Shown: positions 1 to 5,253 of the stretch, piece after piece
Layout of the letters: each line of letters begins with the position of its first letter
Numbering within the stretch: position 1 is the first letter of the stretch
NCBI GenBank assembly: GCA_043798435.1
Contig: JAZDOR010000012.1
Coordinates: 1 to 8,160 of the forward strand
Direction: 5' to 3'
Origin: JAGUXG01 sp043798435
GTDB lineage: Bacteria; UBA9089; UBA9088; JAGUXG01
DNA: 8,160 nucleotides
The notes under the pieces: model-generated
What the model was told of the DNA's origin: nothing
The model's database searches: none
What the model saw: the letters and a program-made list of their open reading frames with translations, nothing else
Translations under genes and position numbers: made by a program

Positions 1-14
1 TATAATGAACTTGC

Positions 15-31
15 ATAGGCATCCAGCCTAT
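15..31. other. Small hairpin upstream of antitoxin
   Basis: ATAGGC (15-20) and GCCTAT (26-31) are perfect 6-bp complements around a 5-nt loop. There is no T-run on the plus strand, so it is not a convincing intrinsic terminator. It lies about 70 bp before the antitoxin gene and could be an operator or the end of an upstream transcript. The sequence alone does not decide. Confidence 0.25.
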
Positions 32-85
32 TGGAAAAATAGAATTTAAGCAAATAAAAAATAAATCCTGATTGATACTAAATAT

Positions 86-92
86 AGAGGTG
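86..92 (+). promoter_or_regulatory. Ribosome binding site of the antitoxin
   Basis: AGAGGTG lies 7 nt before the ATG at 100 and fixes that start. It is one of only two clear Shine-Dalgarno sequences in the window; the other precedes the short ORF at 2061. Confidence 0.7.
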
Positions 93-99
93 TTGATAA

Positions 100-351
100 A
101 TGGAAAAAATTGCTCCAGTTTCAGATACAAGAACCTATTTCCCAAGGATCATTGATGAGATAAAGGCTACCAATAATAGGTATGTTGTCACCAAGAGAGG
201 CAAGCCAGCTATAATACTCATCGCCCCAGAAGAGTTAGAGACCTTAGAGATATTGGCAAATAAGAAACTGATGAAGTCCCTTATCAGGGCAGAAGAGGAT
301 GTAAAAGAAGGTCGTATCCATTCTCATAAAGAAGTCTTTGCTGATGCATAG
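100..351 (+). CDS. Phd/YefM-family antitoxin (type II toxin-antitoxin)
   Basis: An 83-residue protein, normal length for Phd/YefM antitoxins. The N-terminal half has the family pattern: a start like MEKIAPVSDTRTYFPRIIDEI, then a basic stretch RYVVTKRGKPAIILIAPEE (residues 28-46), the beta-hairpin of the Phd fold that dimerises and binds operator DNA. The charged, helical C-terminal half (about 50-83) is where such antitoxins wrap around the toxin. In this family the antitoxin neutralises a RelE/ParE-type toxin and represses its own operon. The downstream toxin start overlaps this gene by 8 nt (ATG at 344, antitoxin stop at 349-351), the usual coupled arrangement. The toxin is truncated here, so this is now an orphan antitoxin. 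It could still be expressed, and might act in trans against a related toxin elsewhere or only as a repressor. Confidence 0.88.
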   Translation: MEKIAPVSDTRTYFPRIIDEIKATNNRYVVTKRGKPAIILIAPEELETLEILANKKLMKSLIRAEEDVKEGRIHSHKEVFADA

Positions 352-442
352 AATTGAATACACCAAAGAAGCCAAAAGCCAGATAGAAAGGTTAGATAAA
401 ACAACCAGGAAACGACTAAAAGAACAAGGATACACACATTAG
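344..442 (+). pseudogene. RelE/ParE-family toxin, truncated after about 27 codons
   Basis: An ATG at 344 overlaps the antitoxin stop and opens a 32-codon frame ending with TAG at 440-442. The first 27 residues, MHRIEYTKEAKSQIERLDKT followed by TRKRLKE, are the typical RelE/ParE N-terminus: a first beta strand, then a helix with an RLDK motif. These toxins are usually 85-100 residues, so about two thirds is missing, including the C-terminal strands that carry the basic catalytic residues of RelE mRNA endonucleases. From about position 424 the DNA belongs to a different gene, a D-Ala-D-Ala carboxypeptidase fragment in another frame. The toxin was therefore lost by a rearrangement, not by one stop mutation. 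It should be inactive. Confidence 0.8.
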
Positions 443-665
443 ATGGAAGATGCTTCAAGATAGAGAACAAGAATGAACTTATGGGTCGCTATCCTGGGGC
501 AATTGGGGTAAAATCAGGATTTACACATAAGTAAGGCAGGAAAATGCGTAATAGCTCTTGCTGATCGCGATGAGACAAAAGTCCTTTTGATTCTACATCA
601 ATGCCCCTAATCGCTGGTGGGATGCTGAGGCAATGTTTGATAGAGCCTTTAGTCTGAAACCATGA
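424..665 (+). pseudogene. D-alanyl-D-alanine carboxypeptidase (peptidase S11), 3' fragment with two frameshifts
   Basis: Three reading frames together spell the C-terminal end of an S11 penicillin-binding protein 5/DacF-type catalytic domain. Segment 1 (about 424-531) reads TLDGRCFKIENKNELMGRYP followed by GAIGVKSGFTHK and holds the KSG form of the KTG active-site box (codons 511-519). Segment 2 (533-599) reads KAGKCVIALADRDETKVLLI. Segment 3 (600-665) reads NAPNRWWDAEAMFDRAFSLK, then Pro and TGA. The first frameshift is explained by a tandem 4-bp duplication, TAAG TAAG at 528-535; removing one copy rejoins HK to AG. The second, near 599, is one extra base. The SxxK and SxN boxes and the signal peptide are absent because the 5' part was lost at the junction with the toxin remnant. 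Intact enzymes trim pentapeptide stems of peptidoglycan outside the cytoplasmic membrane; this fragment cannot. Confidence 0.88.
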
Positions 666-702
666 AGCATTCGTAATTACTCAAAATCTTTTCGGAAATA
701 TT

Positions 703-828
703 TAACCACAAAGTTCTCAAAGGAAACACAAAGCACACAAAGAATGACTGAAAATGAATTATCTAAGAGAATTCATACTCTAAATCTTTGTGAACTCTGT
801 GGTTTTTCTTTGTGAACTTTGTGGTTTA
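703..828. repeat. Palindromic element, 9-nt-phased CACAAAG type
   Basis: The left arm (703-743) has ACCACAAAG, TCAAAG, CACAAAG and CACAAAG units. The right arm (781-828) has the complement as CTTTGTG, CTCTGTGG, CTTTGTG and CTTTGTGG. Between them is an inner perfect inverted repeat, ATGAATT (754-760) and AATTCAT (770-776), around 9 nt. The whole unit could fold into a long cruciform or RNA hairpin. It separates two pseudogenes. Its right arm contains an in-frame GTG (812) that extends the next reading frame artificially. It resembles the CACAGAG-type elements at 5010-5234 and 7108-7210 but differs in the core unit. Confidence 0.85.
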
Positions 829-856
829 TCTTTATGATGGTTTTTCCCCTAATTTT

Positions 857-1736
857 ATGAGTAGTTACAAACCTTTTATTGTGCTTGCTGGTGCGGTAGT
901 CTTAGCCTACATAAATTCCTTCTGGGGTGTATTTCAGTTTGATGATTTCAATGTGATTGTCTATAACCCAGTGGTTCATGGTTGGCAAGTCTGGCTTTCG
1001 GATGTGCAAGCTGGGGGTATAAGGCCTTTTCTAAAGTTTACTTATTGTCTGAATTGGGTATCTGGTATGGGATCACAGTCCTTCCATCTCTTTAACACAA
1101 GTGTTCATATTATAAATACCATTCTTATTTATCGTCTCTCCTGATATTGCTTGGGCATCACAGAAAGCCAGCCTTTATTGCCGCCCTGCTTTTTGCCTTA
1201 CATCCAGTGCAGACTGAGGTTGAAACCTTATATAAGTGGCAGTTCAACATCTTTAATGGCGATGTTTTATCTGGGAAGTTTGCTTGCTTATGCGAGCAGA
1301 AGATGGGTTCTGGTTTATATCGCCTCCCCTCTGCTCTTTATTATGGCGGTTTTAACCAAAGAGGTTGCTTTGACCCTTCCTTTGGCACTAATCCTTTGGG
1401 ATTGTTGTTGTAAGTCTTCTATGAGGAGACAAGTGGTTCACTGGTCTTTGCTCTTCCTTATCCTTTTTTTGGTTTCAGCACACTTCGGATATAACAGGTT
1501 TTTTAATCATGCCTTTGGGATACGGGGACTAAAGGAGAATATCCTCAGCCAGATAAATGGGGTTACCTAAATCTCCTTATAATGCCCGCGTCTTTAATAA
1601 TCTTGGTTATGCCTATGCAATAGCTGGACGATATAAAGAGGCAGAAAGGGCATATTCAAAAGCCTTAGAGCTTAAACCCGATTATTGGATAGCCAGGAAT
1701 AACCTGACGAAACTCCTTATGGACAAAAAGAAATAA
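857..1736 (+). pseudogene. TMTC-like membrane glycosyltransferase with TPRs, disrupted
   Basis: Conceptual joining of three frames gives the N-terminal membrane half of the GT-C/TPR proteins related to eukaryotic TMTC O-mannosyltransferases. Recognisable segments are FQFDDFNVIVYNPVVHGW (acidic first-loop motif), GIRPFLKFTYCLNW, FHLFNTSVHIINTILIY, AFIAALLFALHPVQTE, SGSSTSLMAMFYLGSLLAYA and TKEVALTLPLALILWD. The frame shifts near 1131-1143 (in-frame TGA at 1142) and again near 1225-1231, where one extra T in ACCTTATA would explain it. After LKENILSQINGVT (to about 1562) the frame changes again and jumps straight into one TPR, NNLGYAYAIAGRYKEAERAY then SKALELKPDYW, ending at TAA 1734-1736. The rest of the membrane domain and any other TPRs are missing, an internal deletion of several hundred bases. 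An ATG at 857 is the likelier original start; the GTG at 812 lies in the repeat. Intact members transfer sugars from polyprenyl carriers at the membrane. Confidence 0.82.
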
Positions 1737-2048
1737 AGAAAGGTAGGAAAAGAGGACAGGTTCATTTATTTCCCCTTCTTTGGCTGTCCTCTCTTCCCAA
1801 CAGTAATTCAGACATAAGACCATAGACATCATACCAATTCGCTATTAAACATTAAATAATAGCCCAATGGAAACCGATTAAATTGTGCATCAATTCCATG
1901 GAGTTATAAATTTCTTGTAGAATCAATTGTGGCTATTCTTAAACGACAGAGGAACTGTTGTAATTACTAAGATTTAAGTAAAAAAAGGTTAAAGGAAAAT
2001 CCTCCTTTTACTCAAGATTAAAATAGAGAGGATGATATCTCAGTAAAT
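1737..2048. other. Non-coding gap; one long-loop inverted repeat
   Basis: I see no convincing coding sequence here. A perfect 9-bp inverted repeat, AGAGGACAG (1751-1759) and CTGTCCTCT (1784-1792), encloses 24 nt. It lies 15 nt after the TPR pseudogene stop but has no following T-run, so an intrinsic terminator is not supported. The GGACAGGTTC-type core recalls sequences flanking REP-associated transposases, from memory only. A weaker pair, AATAGCCCAAT (1858-1868) and ATTGTGGCTATT (1926-1937), is 11/12 complementary with one bulge. It could be an old element end or chance. Confidence 0.4.
1977..2012. other. Stem-loop, AGTAAAA/TTTTACT
   Basis: AGTAAAA (1977-1983) and TTTTACT (2006-2012) pair perfectly, and the interior adds imperfect pairing (AAAGG with CCTCC and an inner AGGA-AAA-TCCT). 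It lies upstream of the short ORF at 2061 and is the first of four hairpins in about 165 bp. Confidence 0.45.
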
Positions 2049-2282
2049 AAGGAGGGAGAAATGAGGGGGGCAGTTGCCCTTTTGTCTAAAGAACCAACTC
2101 TTTTAGTTGGAGGTGTATCTCTCCTTCGTGCAAGGAGAGAATTTAGAAGTTTGTTGGAGAGGATGTTGGGAGAAGAAGCATTGGATTTGCCTTTGCAGAC
2201 AACAGAGCGATGCCAAACCCAAAAGATGAAGGAGATAATGCGCCTTATGTTGCAAGTCCATATCAATGCCAGAGGTTCTTAA
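2049..2282 (+). CDS. Short ORF with strong RBS; possible transposase N-terminal fragment
   Basis: ATG at 2061 is preceded by a strong Shine-Dalgarno run, AAGGAGGGAG (2049-2058), and opens a 73-codon frame (2061-2282). The protein starts MRGAVALLSKEPTLLVGG and continues with a charged helical stretch, ARREFRSLLERMLGEEALDL, then KMKEIMRLMLQVHINARG. The pattern 'RxLLERMLGEEALDLPL...IMRLMLQxHINARG' reminds me of the N-terminus of ISKra4-like transposases ('LLQAHLDLR'), but this is from memory and uncertain. No intact frame continues downstream. It may be the broken 5' end of the mobile element whose right end is at 2615-2637. Its first 80 bases contain three perfect hairpins, so a structured leader or RNA is an alternative. 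A real small protein cannot be excluded. Confidence 0.35.
   Translation, partial: KEGEMRGAVALLSKEPTLLVGGVSLLRARREFRSLLERMLGEEALDLPLQTTERCQTQKMKEIMRLMLQVHINARGS
2068..2140. other. Three perfect hairpins in tandem
   Basis: Within 73 bp lie GGGC-AGTT-GCCC (2068-2079, followed by TTTT), CCAACT-CTTTT-AGTTGG (2094-2110) and TCTCTCCTT-CGTGC-AAGGAGAGA (2118-2140, a 9-bp perfect stem with 5-nt loop). They overlap the start of the short ORF at 2061. Such a cluster is compatible with a structured RNA, a translation-control leader, or subterminal hairpins of a mobile element. I do not recognise a known RNA family. Confidence 0.6.
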
Positions 2283-2614
2283 GATTGGGAAAGGCATTAG
2301 GGGTAGTAAAAGAAGAAGCAAATTGCCAGTGGCTTTGTAGAGTGAGCTATTGCAAGAATCTTATCAAAGATAGAACGAAACGATCTGGCAGAGAAAAGAC
2401 AAAAAAGTAGGCATCTGCTATGTTGAAGATGAGAGCCATATACCTAAATGGTAACTTTGAAGATTATTGGTCTTTCCATATCCAGAAGAAAAGGAAAGAT
2501 TGCATCCAAAATGGAGCAGGATTGCGGAAGCCTATTTTTGGCATCGTCCAAAAGTAGCCACACCCAATTCAATTTACAATGATAAATTTGCAATGAAGTT
2601 TTTTTCAAAGAATG
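2283..2614 (+). pseudogene. Decayed coding remnant, probably the rest of a mobile-element gene
   Basis: No frame stays open, but short pieces look protein-like. One plus-strand frame reads DKKVGICYVEDESHIPKW near 2396-2450 and, after stops, KERLHPKWSRIAEAYFWHRP then KVATPNSIYN near 2490-2580. This frame runs through a stop inside the inverted-repeat end at 2615-2637, as many transposase genes do. I do not recognise the family. The reading as a dead transposase rests on the adjacent element end and on the fragment at 2061, not on conserved catalytic residues. Confidence 0.35.
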
Positions 2615-2637
2615 CTTCAGTTGGCTAAAGTGTTACC
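2615..2637. mobile_element. Terminal inverted repeat (right end) of a mobile element
   Basis: Read on the minus strand this is GGTAACACTTTA, five bases (GCCAA), then CTGAAG. The left end of the small element at 7078-7100 reads GGTAACACTTTA, CTCAT, CTGAAG. Twenty of 23 positions agree, including 12 in a row at the outer end and 6 at the inner end. It is therefore probably the end of a related insertion sequence, with the decayed coding region at 2061-2614 inside it. The end lies one base outside the stop codon of the cyclase gene (2639-2641). I could not find a convincing left end upstream of 2061. Confidence 0.6.
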
Positions 2638-2638
2638 A

Positions 2639-3781
2639 TTATTTAACCTTCTCAAGCTCCCATACCTCCATCTTGCCAGTTATCCCCTTCAGGTCAAACT
2701 GACCAAGGAAATTGACCGAGACCTTTTCCCGCACCCAGTCCATGCTTGCCTTACTCAGAAGAATCTTTGAGCCTGTAGCTTGTCTGGCCACCTCATCCTC
2801 TATCCTTTTTGCCACATTAAGGACATAGCCCTTTGCCCTCTCCCTGTCTGAGCCCGGGTATAAACCAACCTTGCAACTGCCTGTATGGACGCCAAACCTC
2901 ATATTGAATGACTCCTTGCCCTCAAACCTTCTCCTTTGATTATAGGATATATCAGGAAATCTCTCTTTTATTCGTAAGCAGGTCTTCACTGCCCTCATCA
3001 CATCAATATTTGCAGAGCCTGAGAAGAACTGAACCATTATGCCATCCCCATAAGTCTCGTGATATGAGGCATAGAATTCAGAAAAGATCTGGAGCATCAT
3101 TGAGTCAAACTCACGGATAAACTTGTCATACTCATCCTGGCTGAGAATATCGGCAATCGGAGTAGAACCAGCAATATCACCAAAGAGAATAGTCACGGAC
3201 ATCTCTCTCGTATCCTCTGCCTCCTCTTTCACTGTCTCCTCACGAATAGTAGGCTTATGAATCACCCTCTCTGCCTCTCTTTGGCACTGATCACCCTCAT
3301 CCCACCTTCCCATCCTTTTCAGAAGAACGCCTTTATTGTGCCAGGCCTGGGTGTAGGAGGGGTCTATCCTGATGGCTTCATTATAGGAGACCAAAGCCTC
3401 TTCATATTTGTGCACCTTTCCTAAGAGCAAACCCCTATTGCACCACGCAGAGATATTATCGGGTCTCAGTCTAATCGCCTCTTCAAAGCAAACTATGGCA
3501 TTTTTATAATTCCCTTCCTCCATAAAGAGTGCACCCTTATTACACCAGACCTGAGAGTATTTTGGGTCAAGTCCTAATGCTTTGTCATAGCAGGAGAGGG
3601 CTTTCTTTGTCTCTTTCAAGGCAGCATAAACCACACCCTTATTGCACCAGGTATGGGCATCTGATGGGTCTAACTCTAAGGCTTTGTCATAGCAATCAAT
3701 AGCCCTTTTGTAGTCTTTTACCTTGTAAAGGTCATTACCTTTGGCGAACCATATCTTTGCTTCAATTGTTCGGCTTCCCAT
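2639..3781 (-). CDS. TPR protein with C-terminal class III adenylate/guanylate cyclase-like domain
   Basis: 380 residues, soluble, with no signal peptide or membrane segment. Five TPR units follow one another (about 8-41, 42-75, 76-109, 110-143, 144-174); repeats 2-4 share a W-C-N-K/R-G start and each of the first four ends in a D/RP turn. A charged linker (175-193) leads to a class III nucleotidyl cyclase homology domain (194-380). Both metal-binding aspartates are visible: D202 in FGDIAGST and D246 in YGDGIMVQF. The transition-state Asn and Arg are present as N322 and R326 in LNVAKR. The two substrate-specifying positions are unusual: the Lys of KTxGD is E242 and the usual Asp/Thr seven residues before the Asn is R315. 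The base used, or activity at all, is therefore uncertain. It probably senses a protein partner through the TPRs. The gene is convergent with the pseudogene region and divergent from the glycan genes. No Shine-Dalgarno is visible before ATG 3779-3781. Confidence 0.9.
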   Translation of the reverse strand: MGSRTIEAKIWFAKGNDLYKVKDYKRAIDCYDKALELDPSDAHTWCNKGVVYAALKETKKALSCYDKALGLDPKYSQVWCNKGALFMEEGNYKNAIVCFEEAIRLRPDNISAWCNRGLLLGKVHKYEEALVSYNEAIRIDPSYTQAWHNKGVLLKRMGRWDEGDQCQREAERVIHKPTIREETVKEEAEDTREMSVTILFGDIAGSTPIADILSQDEYDKFIREFDSMMLQIFSEFYASYHETYGDGIMVQFFSGSANIDVMRAVKTCLRIKERFPDISYNQRRRFEGKESFNMRFGVHTGSCKVGLYPGSDRERAKGYVLNVAKRIEDEVARQATGSKILLSKASMDWVREKVSVNFLGQFDLKGITGKMEVWELEKVK

Positions 3782-3788
3782 TGACTCT

Positions 3789-3818
3789 ATTTTACCAAAT
3801 TTTTTGTAAAATTAGCAA
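3789..3818 (-). promoter_or_regulatory. Possible sigma70-like promoter of the cyclase gene, leaderless
   Basis: On the minus strand TTGCTA (3813-3818) and TAAAAT (3789-3794) are spaced by 18 nt. TAAAAT ends 7 nt before the ATG, so a transcript would begin at or next to the start codon. This agrees with the missing Shine-Dalgarno. TTTTAC (3790-3795) and GTAAAA (3806-3811) form a perfect inverted repeat over the same stretch, and GGTTA/TAACC (3819-3835) lies just outside. Either could be an operator. AT-rich DNA makes chance matches common. Confidence 0.3.
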
Positions 3819-3865
3819 GGTTATTTTTTGTAACCATATATAATCTGATAAATGACTTGACTTAA

Positions 3866-3960
3866 ATAGCACACGGATAACACTGATGAGACGGATATTC
3901 ACAGATTTTTTATATTTCATCTGTGCAAATCCGTAGTATCCGTGTCATCCAAAGTGCTAT
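3866..3960. repeat. Palindromic element, 9-nt-phased CACGGAT type
   Basis: The outer ends ATAGCAC (3866-3872) and GTGCTAT (3954-3960) are perfectly complementary. The inner pair ACAGAT (3901-3906) and ATCTGT (3919-3924) closes on an AT-rich loop. The left arm is built of nonamers such as CACGGATAA and CACTGATGA, followed by related GACGGATAT and TCACAGATT units. The right arm carries the degenerate complement (ATCCGTAGT, ATCCGTGTC). It separates the divergent cyclase and sugar-phosphate transferase genes. Confidence 0.85.
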
Positions 3961-3972
3961 TATCTCTTATCA

Positions 3973-4000
3973 ACTTTATACTTTACACTTTTGGCTTATG
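3973..4000. repeat. 7-nt-phased repeat, ACTTTAT type
   Basis: ACTTTAT, ACTTTAC, ACTTTTG and a weaker GCTTATG follow without gaps, just before the transferase gene. The first three share ACTTT. The same 7-nt period is seen at 5865-5892, 7044-7071, 7251-7273 and 7979-8160. It sits where a ribosome-binding site would be expected for the start at 4009. Confidence 0.6.
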
Positions 4001-4008
4001 ATGCTAAA

Positions 4009-5001
4009 ATGTTAGTAATGATAAAATTATATCTCTCTATATTTCTTGCCTCTATCTTTTGTGCCCTTATCACCACGCCTATAATTAGAAGACTTGCCTT
4101 GAAATGGGGTGTGGTTGATATCCCCAGCCACAGAAAGATACATATTGAGCCGATACCACTCTTTGGAGGATTAGCCATAGCCTTTACCTTTTTGTTTGTC
4201 TTTTCTTTGTTCGGTTCATTCAATATAGAGCTACTCGCCGCCTTATTTGCTTCTCTTGTTATCATTGCCATTGGGATATGGGATGATATAAAGAGCATCT
4301 CTCCCTTCTTAAAGCTCTCTGCCCAGATTTTAGCCTGTTGGTTAGTCATAATCTTTGGCACAAAGGTATCCTTTACAAGCAATCCAGATATTGATATCCC
4401 CCTGACATTCTTATGGGTTGTAGGTATAACCAATGCCTTTAATCTTTTGGATAATATGGATGGCTTATCCGTTGGAATTGCAGGCATTGCTGCCTCTTTC
4501 TTCTTTATTCTTTCTGCAATAAATGGACAGTTTTTGATAGCCTCCTTGTCTGCTGCTCTGGCTGGAAGCTGTTTTGGATTCCTTAGATATAACTTCAGAC
4601 CTGCCCAGATATTTATGGGAGATACAGGGAGTATGTTTCTTGGATTTCTCCTGGCTATTATTGGACTGAAGCTCAGATTTACAAATACACAAGCTTTTAC
4701 CTTTGCTATTCCTATTGTTATCTTGGGTCTTCCTATATTTGACACAACACTTGTTATCATCTCAAGAATGATGCGACGCGTCAAAGTGAGTGAGGGTGGA
4801 AAGGATCATACCTCACATAGGTTGGTAAAGATTGGATTATCGCAGGGAAAGGCTGTTCTTTTTCTTTATGTTATTGGAGCTATTTTTGGTCTTTGTGGGG
4901 TTATCCTGAGCTTTCTTGTATTTCCTTTATCTTATTGTTTGCTGGGTATCCTTCTTTTGCTTATGATTATTGGCATAGCCCTGTTTGAAAAAATAAAGTA
5001 A
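4009..5001 (+). CDS. Polyprenyl-phosphate sugar-1-phosphate transferase, WecA/MraY superfamily (glycosyltransferase family 4)
   Basis: From ATG 4009 the protein has 330 residues, normal for WecA/TagO-type enzymes, with about 10-11 hydrophobic segments. It transfers a sugar 1-phosphate (often GlcNAc-1-P) from a UDP-sugar to undecaprenyl phosphate at the inner membrane, the first step of lipid-linked glycan assembly. Family motifs are in order: HRKIHIEPIPLFGG (41-54), DDIKSISPFLKL with paired Asp (92-93), NAFNLLDNMDGL (142-153), GDTGSMFLG (204-212), PIFDT (242-246) and the cytosolic DHTSHRL (266-272), the counterpart of the HIHHRL substrate loop. The HIHH-type loop and the NxxNxxDxxDGL pattern favour WecA/TagO over MraY. 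The in-frame TTG at 3991 lies in a repeat and is less likely; ATG 4018 is an alternative. No Shine-Dalgarno is visible. It is the first gene of the glycan-type group, separated from the next by 250 bp of repeats. Confidence 0.93.
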   Translation: MLVMIKLYLSIFLASIFCALITTPIIRRLALKWGVVDIPSHRKIHIEPIPLFGGLAIAFTFLFVFSLFGSFNIELLAALFASLVIIAIGIWDDIKSISPFLKLSAQILACWLVIIFGTKVSFTSNPDIDIPLTFLWVVGITNAFNLLDNMDGLSVGIAGIAASFFFILSAINGQFLIASLSAALAGSCFGFLRYNFRPAQIFMGDTGSMFLGFLLAIIGLKLRFTNTQAFTFAIPIVILGLPIFDTTLVIISRMMRRVKVSEGGKDHTSHRLVKIGLSQGKAVLFLYVIGAIFGLCGVILSFLVFPLSYCLLGILLLLMIIGIALFEKIK

Positions 5002-5009
5002 CTATATTA

Positions 5010-5234
5010 GCCACAGAGGTCACAGAGAGCACAGAGAAATTAAAGAAAGAATTTTCTTCCACAGATTACGCAGATTTAATAAATATTAGACAGGAAATAC
5101 AGGATTGACAAGATTATTTTTTAGATTAATTTTAATCTTTCTTAGTCTGTGTAATCTGTGGATATATCTTGTATTTGTGAAATCTGTGGATATAATTTCC
5201 TATTTTCTCTGTGAACTCTGTGTTCTCTGTGGCA
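5010..5234. repeat. Nested palindromic element: CACAGAG outer arms, CAGATT inner arms
   Basis: The outer left arm (5010-5040) has three CACAGAG units at 9-nt spacing. The outer right arm (5203-5234) has the complement, ending TTCTCTGTGGC. Inside lies a second, different inverted repeat: CCACAGATTACGCAGATTT (5060-5078) against TCTGTGTAATCTGTGGA (5146-5162), with an extra copy of AATCTGTGGAT-type sequence near 5180-5193. A further unit, TACAGGATTGACAAGATTAT, lies at 5099-5118. The arrangement looks like one palindrome inserted into another, or growth by repeated duplication. It fills nearly the whole space between two plus-strand genes. Confidence 0.85.
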
Positions 5235-5253
5235 AGATTTATTTCTTATTTAC

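Noticed and set aside
703..828. CRISPR array
   Set aside because: The repeats are inverted arms of short phased units without unique spacers of regular length, and no cas gene is present.
812..856. GTG start at 812 for the TMTC-like gene
   Set aside because: These codons fall in the right arm of the palindromic repeat and encode no family residues. ATG 857 begins just before the first membrane helix.
1751..1792. Rho-independent terminator after the TPR pseudogene
   Set aside because: The 9-bp stem is perfect, but the loop is 24 nt and no T-run follows on either side in the right place.
2210..2410. 66-codon plus-strand frame MPNPKDEGDNAPYV...
   Set aside because: It overlaps the 2061 ORF in another frame, has no Shine-Dalgarno and no recognisable pattern. 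It may be part of the decayed region but not a gene on its own.
3996..4784. Long minus-strand open frame (262 codons) opposite the sugar-phosphate transferase
   Set aside because: It is antisense to a gene with all WecA/MraY motifs and its translation shows no recognisable family pattern. It is a shadow of the plus-strand codon use.
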